Positions 26,917-36,486 of a stretch of 56,175 nucleotides of DNA are shown here, piece by piece. The first letter of the stretch is position 1, and every line of letters starts with the position of its first letter. The stretch lies in NCBI GenBank assembly GCA_026391855.1, contig JAPLDE010000018.1, forward strand, positions 489-56,663, written 5' to 3'. The notes under the pieces were generated by a model. It did no database searches. It was not told where the DNA came from and saw only the letters and a list, made by a program, of their open reading frames with translations. This DNA is from Bacteroidota bacterium (GTDB lineage: Bacteria; Bacteroidota; Bacteroidia; Bacteroidales; CAIXZF01). Position numbers and translations under genes: made by a program.

Positions 26917-27279
26917 ATGCTGCCTTCAAAAATGATGGTGTTTTTCGCTTATTCCTATGACAATGAGCAGGATTTGTACCCGTCCATCCAGTATCAGGGT
27001 TGTAATACGACCCATGTAACCCGTTCCGGAACCATCATCCCTATTTTTCACGATCATTGTCTTGCCTGTCATTCCACAGCCATTTCCCAAGGCGGAGTAG
27101 ACCTCGAAAGCTATACCGGCGTTTCAGTGGTCGCCGGTAACGGCAGGTTGTTTGGAGGCGTGAACTGGAGCTCCGGCTTTTTTATAATGCCTTATGTACG
27201 TGATAAACTCTCAGACTGCAACCTGAAAAAGATCCTGATCTGGATTCAGTCCGGGTTTTCGGAGAATTTACTTTCCTAG
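26917..27279 (+). CDS. Small c-type-cytochrome-like protein, possibly lacking its export signal
   Basis: A 120-aa frame whose main part (NEQDLYPSIQYQGCNTTHVTRSGTIIPIFHDHCLACHSTAI ... ILIWIQSGF) matches a Bacteroidota family of small secreted proteins with one CxxCH heme-binding motif (CLACH) and conserved QGGVDLESYTGV. In that family the N-terminus is a lipoprotein signal ending in Cys-Tyr; here it is MLPSKMMVFFAYSYDNEQ, with no Cys and a poor signal. The first part is therefore probably damaged, or the gene starts elsewhere. Without export, heme attachment would not occur. It is divergent from rimP. Confidence 0.55.
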   Translation: MLPSKMMVFFAYSYDNEQDLYPSIQYQGCNTTHVTRSGTIIPIFHDHCLACHSTAISQGGVDLESYTGVSVVAGNGRLFGGVNWSSGFFIMPYVRDKLSDCNLKKILIWIQSGFSENLLS

Positions 27280-27400
27280 GGTTGATTTATCTATCTCCAA
27301 TTAAAAAAAGTGTGCCCTAAAATGTATGTGTGCAAGATAAAAGTTACTAAACATATTAAAAAGTCACCCATGCTTCCAATTTAATAAAGGATAAATTCTT

Positions 27401-27432
27401 TTTGAAATTCGGAAATATTTTTCATATATTTG
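27401..27432 (+). promoter_or_regulatory. Bacteroidota-type promoter for the C1A/beta-helix gene
   Basis: TTTG at 27401-27404, a 20-nt spacer and TATATTTG at 27425-27432 match the Bacteroidota -33/-7 consensus exactly. The leader would be about 30 nt. The rest of the gap 27280-27400 shows no other feature. A good promoter on a broken gene suggests recent or artefactual damage. Confidence 0.65.
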
Positions 27433-27470
27433 GTGGAAATTAATTTATACTTATCAGTAATTCAATAATT

Positions 27471-30400
27471 ATGAAAATCAGATTTACACTGTTAGCCTTC
27501 CTTTGTGGTATTTCTCTTGCCTTTTCCCAAGGGCATATATCACTTAATGAAAACTATACGGCTTCACAGGTTATCTATCCTTTTCATGGAATTAATACGA
27601 TCTATGGTCTTGATTTTACCGGAGAGGTTACCCTGAATGATGATACTTCATTTGTAAGAATAGTGTTAACTGATTCGTATAATAATGAGTATCTGATATA
27701 TGAGGGTTATTCCCTGGTTGTTGAAGCCTTAGGCACACAATATTTAACAAATGTTGGTCAAGAGACTTTTTATCTGGATGAGGTACATCCCTTTTCCATT
27801 CAGATTACTATTCATGGAGCCGGCCTACTATTAGGCAGTTTATCTTATAGGACATATGGCAATCAAAACCAGGATTCATTAAACAGGGCATATTATAACA
27901 GCGTAGTGGAAATCAATGTTAACACTATTAATGCCAGGGCTGCTGAAAAAGGCTTACTCTGGAGAGCCAAAGTGAATCCTGTGGCGTCAATGACCTATTC
28001 AGAAAAAAAACAACTCTTTGGAGGTGATAACTTGCCATTGCTTTATGGTTTTGAATATTACGGAGGAGGAATTTTTGAAATGCCGCCTTATGGTGAACAA
28101 TCTGTTTTTACCGATAACCTGGTGAGTGATTTTGATTGGCGCGACCGCCATGGATCAAACGATTCTACCAAAGGACCTTCCTTTCCCTACTATAATTCCA
28201 CAGGATTTGGTTGGATCCCGCCAAGAACGCCATATGGACAAGGTTTATGTGGTGATTGTTGGGCTTGGGCGACCGTTTTTAGCGCTGAAGCCTACTTAAA
28301 TTTATACACTAATAAACCTTGGAATATTAATCTTTCAGTGGCACAAGTCAGAAATTGTTCATGGCAAAACTACTATCTTGAGCATCCGCCATTACCTACA
28401 AATTTGAATCCATGTTATAATTTTCCTTATCATACATCATACACTTATGCTCATGAAATTTTCAAAAATACAGGTGTAATCGATGAAAACTGTTATCCAT
28501 ATAATCTAAACGAAGTAACATCTGAATGTCCAACTTTACTAGATCCTCCTTGTATTTTACAAGCCTTTAATCAAATAAAACTAGCAAACTTTCATTTTAT
28601 TCCAAACACTGTTGAACCAGTTGTATATAAGGAAGCGTTGATTAATACAGGTCCTTTAAAGTATAATCGATATTCTATGGGTCACACTATGTGTATTGTT
28701 GGGTATCATAAAATTCACGAAGGAACGATATATTGGAATACTACAAATCCGAATAGCACCCTAACTGTCCTTGCTGGAGACACATTAATTGGTCAAACAT
28801 ATTGGGTTTTAAACAGACTTACAATGATTACGGAAGCCAGGGGCCTTTTATCAATATGATTATAAAGGATAATGAATTTTTGGACGACGCTAATAAAGGT
28901 TCATACTTTTATGGAGGGGTTACTAATGTCGGACAGAATTTCAACCCGGAAACACAACAAGTGCACGTAAGGGACTGGGATCATGATGGGTATTATAACT
29001 GGGGAATAGGCCCTAAACCGGACACACTGCCAGCTAATGCAAAGGAAGATTGCGACGATAGCGACCCAAGTATAGGCCCGTATAATTCTGCAACTTTCGA
29101 ATGCACCACTATCTGCAGTTTTGATAATAAGCCTGTTATCATCGATAATAGTGAACTCTGGACTGAAAACAAACATTTTAACAGGAACCTGGTTGTTCAA
29201 TCACCAGCTGTCCTGACCATAAAATCAAAGCTGTTTTTCTCGGAAGGAGCAAAGCTTATCATAGAACGTGGCGGTACAGTGGTATTGGATGAAGGAATAC
29301 TGACGACTGATTGCCCGGGTTTATGGGAAGGAGTTGAAGTTTGGGGAGATTCCTATCATGATCAGTATACTGCAGGTGTACAGGGCCAGCTTGTAGTTAT
29401 TGGCGGAACCATTGAAAATGCCATCTGTGCCGTCAGGCTTTTCAGATCAGTAACCGATAGTATGGGAGAAAAAACCGGGCTGGTGGATATGGATCACTGC
29501 GGAGGTATCGTTAAATCGGAGGGCGCTAAATATTTAAACAACCAGGTAGCCATTCAGTTTTATCCATATAGTTTTACGAATCACAGTTTTTTCAAAAAAG
29601 ATACTTTTGAAACAAACAGAACCTTATTAGGCAATATTACTCCCGACTATTTCATAAAAATGGATGATGTAACAGGGATAACTTTTAAAGGATGTACTTT
29701 TTTCAATCCTAACCTGACCATTAATGTTTACAATAATGGGAGTTGAATATATTCGGTAAATTCAGATTTATATGTACGGGACTGTTGCATCGATCCCAAT
29801 CAGAACCCATGTGATGTGATGAAAACAAATTTTAAACATTTAAACCGGGCAATATATGCGATGTCGACCGGTAAAGATAAATCAATCGTCATCGATAACT
29901 GTGAGTTTATCAAAAATTTACGTGGGATTTACCTCAGTGCCACGAATTATGGTAACATTACAAGGAATGAAATTCGTTTTTTTGATCATCAGCCAGACGA
30001 ATCTGTAAATTTAACCGCAATGTATGGCCTATATCTTGATCATTGTACCGGATATCATGTGGAAGCCAATCATTTTTACCAACATTCACCAAAATTATTA
30101 CCACCCAAGTACGGACTGGTCATCAGTAATTCCGGCAGTGATAATAATGTAATTTATAATAACACTTTTGATACTCTGAATTATGCTGCCGTTGCCCAAG
30201 GCTGTAACCGGGATAATGGTACAAACGGATTATGTTTTAAATGTAATGATTTTTCCACTAACGATAATGATATTACGGTTTCGGATGATGGAGGTCCTCT
30301 TCCTCAGGGAATTGCAACCTATCAGGGCGCTAACATTCCTAATGATAATACAGCACCTGCCGGTAATACCTTTGTGCGTGCGTTATCCTATAATATAGTG

Positions 30401-31708
30401 GATGAAATTACTGGTGATTCAATATATTATTATCATCATTCGAATACAGGTATTTATCCTAGATTAATACCCATTCTTAGAACTTCAAATGTTTTTCCTT
30501 TTAGCGTTCAAGGTACTAATTATACAAAAAGTGAAAGTTGCCCCTCATACCTTATTAATTTAAGTAAGACTGCTGAACGTTTGGCATATCAAAGAGCTGA
30601 AGGTTCAGCCGACTCCATCAAACAAACGTTATTATTAAGGATTGACGGGGGCAGTACTACTGCCATATCTTCAGAAATAATAACCAGTTCACCCGATCAA
30701 AGCGAACAACTCAGGGAGAATTTAATGAGTCTTTCTCCCTTCCTGAGTAATACGGTTCTAATCTCTTCCATTCAAAAAGAAAATGTGTTGCCCAATGCCA
30801 TGATCAGGGATATTCTTGTTTCTAATCCCCAATCGGCCAAATCGGGAACAGTCTTAAACGAACTTGATTACAGGTCTGTTCCCATGCCTGATTATATGTT
30901 TGACCAGATACTGGATGGACAATACATTTCCGGAGCCCAGGAAAATATGAAAGCGAAACAACATCATTATAACAATGCCGCCTATCTTCCCTGGAGTAAC
31001 CTCTATAGAATTTTTAATAATGATACGGTTAATGCCTCTTCCTCTGACAGCCTGGATAATCTGTTGACAACTTCTAACTTTTTGGGTTCCAAATATCAGT
31101 TGAGCTTACGCAAATTATTTCAGGGTGATACAATCCTTGCCTTTCAAATTTTTGACCAGATACCGGCAATCTTTACGTTAAATGAGCACCAGTTAACAGA
31201 GCATGGATACTACCAGGAATATTCCTCAGTGTTGTCCAGGTTACTACATCAGGATTCTGTTTATTCACTTCCGGATTCAAGCCAGCAAGAATTACTTTTT
31301 TACCTGTTGGATCATTCAACTGATCTGCCGGGTGTGTATTCCAGGAATCTCCTGATCCATAATGGGCTTTTACAATATGAGGAACCCATTACCATTAACC
31401 ATATCTCTAAATCGAAGCGGAACAGAAATCGTATGCCGGTACAAAGTGACGGAAGCAATTTTCTCAAGGTTTTTCCAAACCCGGCAAAAGATTATGTTGT
31501 CGCTGAAATTCACATCCCCGGAATTATCAATAACCCCTATCTTTCTGTTTTTGATATGAGTGGCCGGACTCTGAAAACCATTCCTTTATCAAACCCTGAT
31601 GATCAGATTGTTATCTCTTTAAAAGGGCTTTCCCAGGGAGTATATATCCTGACTTTAACCAACCAAAAAGTAATTTCCCGTTCCTTATTGAATGTTTTAA
31701 GTAAATAG
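27471..31708 (+). pseudogene. Secreted papain-like (C1A) peptidase fused to a beta-helix region with T9SS sorting domain, broken twice
   Basis: One original protein of about 1410 aa appears in three pieces. Part 1 has a signal peptide (LLAFLCGISLAFSQ) and a C1A peptidase: catalytic C263 in GLCGDCWAWA and H405 in GHTMCIVGYH. At 28807-28810 a T4 run would restore the frame with one extra T (YWVFKQTYNDYG). Part 2 (to 29743) contains DWDHDGYYNWGIGP and ALIIERGGTVVLDEG-like beta-helix turns. An in-frame TGA at 29744-29746 then interrupts the same frame, which continues with IYSVNSDLYVRDCCIDPNQN to 31708, ending in a T9SS domain (FLKVFPNPAKDYVVAEI ... GVYILTL). The usual catalytic KNSWG is KQTYN here. 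It would be a surface protease or adhesin if intact. Confidence 0.8.
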
Positions 31709-31717
31709 ACAATTGTG

Positions 31718-33331
31718 ATGTTTAAATATATATTATCCCTTTTCTTAATTGGCATCCTTAAACTTTCTATTTGCCAGGCTCAACTCTGGCCTCATATTTT
31801 CAGTTTTCAACCCGGAAGTTATGGTCAGGCAGTCAAAGAGGGCTATGATAAATCTTATATTATAACAGGTAATATAATGAATGGTAGTTCCATTGTAATG
31901 GGGTTGATCGTTAAAACAGATGTTAATGGGAACATGTTATGGTATAGGAAAATTGGCAATCCCTCATTCAGTACTGGGCTTTTTAGCTCATCTCTTACCA
32001 GTGAGAATGGACTTATTACCACAGGCTACACTGATAAATTTGATACAATGGGGGACGTGCTCATTTTCAAAAGTGATGTTTGCGGAAATAAGGAATGGTG
32101 TAAGATTGTCAACATTCCCAATCAGCCTAATGGCGGCCAGGGTGTATTGGAACTTGCCAATGGCAATAATGTTGTTCTGGTTGAATCAAGCGGACCAGGT
32201 GCGTTTTATAATAATGTCTGGTTGTTTTGTTTTGATCATTATGGAAATTTGCTGTGGCAAAAAGTGTATTGTCAGAATGACCCAAAATTTAAAGGTTCTA
32301 TTCCTTTTAACTTGAATCTGTTAAGAGACAGTTCTTTGTTGATCACTGGTTTAACTTATTATAAAGATTCTCTCGTTCAAAATCAAAACTGGCTTGAACC
32401 TTTGCTTGTAAAAACCGACCAGGTCGGCAATGAAATATGGGCAAAACCATGGACGACAAACCACAATGTATTCAATGGTTATATATTAAAATCAATCGAA
32501 AGTAGCCATGGAAATTATTATTTACCCGGAGTAAGATATCAAATTCCGCCAAATAATATCATGGCCCCCTCTATCTTAAAAAGCGATACAAACGGAAATC
32601 CCCTGGGACATTTTGAGATATTGAACCATCCAACTTCAGAAGGAGTAGCTGCTACGTTAAATCAAATATCGGCCAATGAACTGGTTACTTCATACAGATA
32701 CACTGATTTTAGCAATGTGGATCATGTAGCTACCGCTAAATTTGATACGATTGGGAATTTACTTAAAGATAAAGAATTGATATTGAATGCAGAGGCCATA
32801 ATTAACAGCACTATTACCAGTGATCAGAAGATTTTAATGATTGCCGGTCATTATTTTTCCGGTTACCAGATGTATCTCTACAAGCTTACCTTCGACCTGG
32901 AATATGACAGCCTGGACACTCATGTTTATAATTACGACAGCCTGTGCCCAAACCCTGTATATGCCGATACGATAGATTTAGACTGCGATCTGATCGTAGA
33001 CGTTCAGCAACCCCTGGTAAATCCTGAAAAAGGGAAACTTTCCATTTCACCTAACCCGGCAAGGGATTTTATTACCATCACCTTCCCTCCGTTTTATTCA
33101 TCCTGGTCCCTGACTTCCGGCACGAATGTTCAGACTACCTGGTACACTTATCCTAAAACTATGATGCTGGAGATTGTGGATATGATGGGAAGACTGGTTT
33201 ATAAACAGGTAACAGATGACAATCAGAAAGAAATCCGGGTGGATGTTTCAGGATTTCCCGGAGGAATGATGATGGTTCGTTTACTGGGAAAAGGCAAGCT
33301 GCTTACCAGCGGGAAGTTTATCAGGGAATAG
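31718..33331 (+). CDS. Secreted T9SS protein with beta-propeller-like repeats
   Basis: A 537-aa protein with signal peptide (LSLFLIGILKLSICQAQ). Repeated blocks of the form SYIITGNI ... IVKTDVNGNMLWYRKIG and LLVKTDQVGNEIWAKPW are typical of secreted Bacteroidota propeller-like proteins that read as 'parameter of the transaction' repeats. The C-terminal 90 residues are a T9SS type A sorting domain: LSISPNPARDFITITF, LEIVDMMGRLVYKQ, VDVSGFPGGMMMVRL. ATG 31718 follows a GTG at 31715. It is 9 nt behind the broken C1A gene and was probably co-transcribed with it. The role is likely adhesion or surface display; nothing specific can be said. Confidence 0.8.
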   Translation: MFKYILSLFLIGILKLSICQAQLWPHIFSFQPGSYGQAVKEGYDKSYIITGNIMNGSSIVMGLIVKTDVNGNMLWYRKIGNPSFSTGLFSSSLTSENGLITTGYTDKFDTMGDVLIFKSDVCGNKEWCKIVNIPNQPNGGQGVLELANGNNVVLVESSGPGAFYNNVWLFCFDHYGNLLWQKVYCQNDPKFKGSIPFNLNLLRDSSLLITGLTYYKDSLVQNQNWLEPLLVKTDQVGNEIWAKPWTTNHNVFNGYILKSIESSHGNYYLPGVRYQIPPNNIMAPSILKSDTNGNPLGHFEILNHPTSEGVAATLNQISANELVTSYRYTDFSNVDHVATAKFDTIGNLLKDKELILNAEAIINSTITSDQKILMIAGHYFSGYQMYLYKLTFDLEYDSLDTHVYNYDSLCPNPVYADTIDLDCDLIVDVQQPLVNPEKGKLSISPNPARDFITITFPPFYSSWSLTSGTNVQTTWYTYPKTMMLEIVDMMGRLVYKQVTDDNQKEIRVDVSGFPGGMMMVRLLGKGKLLTSGKFIRE

Positions 33332-33385
33332 AGGGAAACCAAGTGGACGTGTGTATCTGTGAACATTTAATAACAACTCTTCTAA

Positions 33386-35323
33386 TTAATTTTTAACCAT
33401 CTTCCTTGTCACCGAACGTTGGCCGTAAGTGATCTGAACCAGGTAAACTCCTGCACTGAGCATGGAAAGACCGATGGTTCCGGTTGAATTGTTCAGGGTA
33501 GTCGTCAATATCTCTCTTCCGGTTATATCCATAATGGTAAGAAAAGGTTGACCGGGTCTGATATCATTGATCAGGTAACGGATATCTGAGATAAAAGGAT
33601 TGGGGTAGAAAAGGATATTATCAGGCAATCCGGGTTCTTCAATATGATTGATTGATGAAACCTGCATGATCAGCCAGTGATTCGGATCGACCTGCAGGTT
33701 TATGATGGTTTTTGACACCGGAATTTTTACCTGCTGAACGTTATTATCGAAGACAAACCGGACTATGGTATCTCCCTGTAAAGACAACAGCCTGACTTCA
33801 AGGTCCATCCTGAACAGGGGTGTTATTATGGAGGAAGAGGTCTGGCTGAGGGTCATCACCAGGGTATCGGCCTGTTGTGACCAGAGGATATCGACGATAG
33901 GATAGCCTTCTCCAACATACCATTGGTCAGAAAAGTCATCCAGGTTCAGTCCACCGACAGATTCAGCCAGGTTAATAAAATCCGAGCCGGTGGCCAGGCT
34001 GTCGCCGTAAAGCTGAATATAGGTTTTTAGCAGGTTGAAGAACAGCGTATCATCGTTCAGTTCTCCCCTGAGTGTATGAAGGATAGCGGCTCCTTTATTA
34101 TAGGAAAGACGGCCGTCGAAGATTCTCCCTTCATTGCCGGCCTGGCCGGGCGGGATATATACGCTGCCTCCCGGCTGGGTCATTACATACTGCTGAACAT
34201 TCATGATGAAGGTATCGGCCTCAGCCTGCCCGATCATATACTGCATAGTAAGGTACTGGGCATAAGTGGCAAATCCTTCATTCACCCAGATGTCGCTCCA
34301 GGTGGCACAGGTTACATAATCGCCAAACCACTGATGAGAAAGCTCATGACAGTTCAGGTCGAAGTTGAAGGCACCCAGAGTCCCCATCGTCTGGTGCTCC
34401 ATACCGCCGCCCAACTGAACCTGGCAGTGCCCGTATTTTTCCCCGGCGAAAGGGTAGGGCCCGAACAGTTGGGAAAACAGCTCCAGGAACTGGCAGGTGC
34501 GGTCCAGATCGGCCTTGTAAAAAGCCAGGCAACCGGGGGTGTCATAGATATAATTCTGTACCAGTAACGAATCCGTTGCTCCCGGTAAGTGGGCGTAAAT
34601 GCTGTAATCCTGGTAATCAGCCACGGCCGCTGAAATCAGGTAATAATCGATAGGGTGACGGGTCTTCCATTCATAGCGGAGCTTGCCGCCGGGAACCGGA
34701 GTAACAGCGGTCAGTACACCGTTTGAACCGGCCTTATTTGAGGAATCCGTTGTAATGAAGAAATACACCGAATCGATTTTGTCGGCCAGATCCTGCTTAC
34801 AGGGCCACCATTGTTTGGCATTAAAGGGCTGGGATAAGGTCCAGGTGACCTCATTTCCCCATACCGTTGATACCAGAGAGTTGATCCCGGTAAAGAAACC
34901 TCCTGTTGGTGGCAATCCGTGGTAAAAAACCGTAACAGAAAAAAACTGACCCAGATCAGGGGCAGGAGAAAGCGTTACCGTCAGCGTATCGCCAGTATGG
35001 TCGTAAACAGCTGAAATACCGTTGTAAACAACCGAATCCACCACCAGCCCGGGTATAAGTTCACAGGTGTAAACCGGCAGTCCCTGCTTCCGTGAAATGG
35101 CTTTTGTTAGAACATTGCCTTCAATATACACAGTATTTCTTTCCAGGTGAAGATTTAGGTGACAAAAGACAACATCATAATCAGAATAAAAGGGTAGGGG
35201 AGCAGGTTTTACCATCGAAGTCATCGCTTCATTTTCCCAGACCTTAGTTATTATTTCAGCCGTTTTCTGGGCGAAGCCGGTCGTCGCAAAAAGTCCCATC
35301 AACAGGTACAGAAGATTTTTCAT
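33386..35323 (-). CDS. Secreted M1-family aminopeptidase with T9SS sorting domain
   Basis: A 645-aa protein with signal peptide (LLYLLMGLFATTGFAQ). The M1 hallmarks are the exopeptidase motif GGMEHQTM (usually GAMEN), the zinc site HELSHQWFGD and the downstream WVNEGFATY that supplies the third ligand Glu (HEXXH-x18-E). The C-terminus is a T9SS type A domain (FYPNPFISDIRYLI, LTIMDITGREILTT, GVYLVQIT). It should release N-terminal residues from peptides outside the cell. ATG 35323 was chosen because the signal peptide follows it directly. The upstream regulator gene ends 5 nt before. Confidence 0.9.
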   Translation of the reverse strand: MKNLLYLLMGLFATTGFAQKTAEIITKVWENEAMTSMVKPAPLPFYSDYDVVFCHLNLHLERNTVYIEGNVLTKAISRKQGLPVYTCELIPGLVVDSVVYNGISAVYDHTGDTLTVTLSPAPDLGQFFSVTVFYHGLPPTGGFFTGINSLVSTVWGNEVTWTLSQPFNAKQWWPCKQDLADKIDSVYFFITTDSSNKAGSNGVLTAVTPVPGGKLRYEWKTRHPIDYYLISAAVADYQDYSIYAHLPGATDSLLVQNYIYDTPGCLAFYKADLDRTCQFLELFSQLFGPYPFAGEKYGHCQVQLGGGMEHQTMGTLGAFNFDLNCHELSHQWFGDYVTCATWSDIWVNEGFATYAQYLTMQYMIGQAEADTFIMNVQQYVMTQPGGSVYIPPGQAGNEGRIFDGRLSYNKGAAILHTLRGELNDDTLFFNLLKTYIQLYGDSLATGSDFINLAESVGGLNLDDFSDQWYVGEGYPIVDILWSQQADTLVMTLSQTSSSIITPLFRMDLEVRLLSLQGDTIVRFVFDNNVQQVKIPVSKTIINLQVDPNHWLIMQVSSINHIEEPGLPDNILFYPNPFISDIRYLINDIRPGQPFLTIMDITGREILTTTLNNSTGTIGLSMLSAGVYLVQITYGQRSVTRKMVKN

Positions 35324-35328
35324 ACTAT

Positions 35329-36261
35329 TTATCCTGAAATTACGATCCATTGTCCTGCCTTTGTTGAACCTACATGTTTGATCCTGCCTTGATCAACTAA
35401 CCTTTTTAAATGATATTTAACACCATCTGCCGTAATATTTCCCAATATTTCAGCCATTTTTTTCCGGGTAACATTTGGATTATTCTTCAATAACTGAATG
35501 ATCATATCAGCGGTTTCCCAGGTAGTTTCTTGGGTAGTTTCTTGGGTAGGTTCTTGGGTAGGTTCTTGGGTAGGTTTCTGAATAGGTTCTTGGGTAAAAT
35601 GTCTTATCTTATCGTATTTCCTAGCAGTTTCCTGGGTTGTCTCTTGAATTGTCTCACTAATCTCCGGGTATTTTTTGATGATTTCTTGGGTAGTTGATTC
35701 AACCTCACCCTTAAAATGCCCAGATACTTTATAAAAAACCACCCTGAAAGAAAGGCCGGGTTCTTTCCAGTAAAATCCGATTTCCGGATACTTCATCAGT
35801 TCCTGCATAATAATACGTAAACCATTGCCCCATTTTTCAATAATACCAAGCCTTTTAAAAACGAGGGCCAGGATTTTATTACGAATATCAGATTGTCCTG
35901 ATTCCATGTCGTCAAAATTCACTGAAGGTAAAAGACATCCAGGACTAGTAATTTCAATTTTATCATCAAAAACGGCAATTTTAATATCCTTACCAGTAAG
36001 GGAATAATCACGATGGATGATTGCGTTACGAATGGCTTCCCTAAGAGCGGAAACAGGATATTCCCAGCGATCATGGCGATATACTCCAACATAATCGGTT
36101 GACATTTGCGAAATATGACGGAGAACAAACTGATAGGCCAGTTCAGCCTGTAAGGCAATATTGCCATCAATAGTTTTAGCCAGTTCAACAGAAGCTGTCA
36201 GCCTTTCCTTAAACTCCAGCCGTCTTCCCTCTGGTTGATGTAATAATTCTAAAACCTTCAA
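35329..36261 (-). CDS. AlbA_2/HATPase-type transcriptional regulator with a large in-frame internal deletion
   Basis: A 310-aa protein. The N-terminus (LLHQPEGRRLEFKERL) is the start of an AlbA_2 domain, but after residue 28 it jumps (ELAKTIDGNIALQAELAYQFV) to the HATPase_c_4-like region: YPVSALREAIRNAIIHRDYSLTG, KIEITSPG and KWGNGLRI. About 200 residues normally present, the rest of AlbA_2 and the following linker, are missing. The repeated KTI sequence at the junction suggests recombination between short repeats. A TQE-rich repeat linker (around residues 215-250) and a C-terminal winged helix (NVTRKKMAEILGNITADGVKYHLKRLVDQGRI) follow. It is likely a DNA-binding regulator, perhaps impaired. 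Confidence 0.8.
   Translation of the reverse strand: MKVLELLHQPEGRRLEFKERLTASVELAKTIDGNIALQAELAYQFVLRHISQMSTDYVGVYRHDRWEYPVSALREAIRNAIIHRDYSLTGKDIKIAVFDDKIEITSPGCLLPSVNFDDMESGQSDIRNKILALVFKRLGIIEKWGNGLRIIMQELMKYPEIGFYWKEPGLSFRVVFYKVSGHFKGEVESTTQEIIKKYPEISETIQETTQETARKYDKIRHFTQEPIQKPTQEPTQEPTQETTQETTWETADMIIQLLKNNPNVTRKKMAEILGNITADGVKYHLKRLVDQGRIKHVGSTKAGQWIVISG
35516..35605. repeat. 12-bp coding minisatellite in the regulator linker
   Basis: On the plus strand the unit reads GGTTCTTGGGTA or GTTTCTTGGGTA, repeated about six times; on the coding strand it encodes PTQE/TTQE. The 12-bp period keeps frame, so unit-number changes would alter linker length only. Confidence 0.8.
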
Positions 36262-36275
36262 AACCGTAAAATTTA

Positions 36276-36300
36276 TTTGAATTCTTAAGATTCAAAATTA
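36276..36300 (-). promoter_or_regulatory. Inverted repeat overlapping the regulator's -7 box
   Basis: TTTGAAT/ATTCAAA arms (36276-36282 and 36290-36296) with a 7-nt spacer lie about 15-35 nt upstream of the regulator ATG. On the minus strand an exact -7 box TAATTTTG (36300..36293) covers one arm. A repressor bound here would block the promoter, so autoregulation by the winged-helix protein is plausible. No strict TTTG is seen at -33. The remainder of 36262-36486 shows nothing else. Confidence 0.5.
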
Positions 36301-36486
36301 TTACCGGAGGTTGTATCATAAACCTCTAAACAAACCTACATATTTTTTTAACGCTTTCAAAGGAAGCCAGCCTCATCCCAATATATTGTCACATTTTACC
36401 CGTTTTCGTTAAATGTTTACTTTTAGCCTGATTTTACCGAAGCCTCCATCGCTGACCCACAACCCGGAAAATTAATCCTTACAAGA

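Noticed and set aside
28493..28502. DnaA box near TTATCCATA
   Set aside because: A single site with one mismatch inside a coding region; no cluster that would mark an origin.
29744..29746. UGA recoding (selenocysteine or alternative code)
   Set aside because: No SECIS-like structure is evident, other genes in the window use TGA as an ordinary stop, and this gene also has a frameshift.
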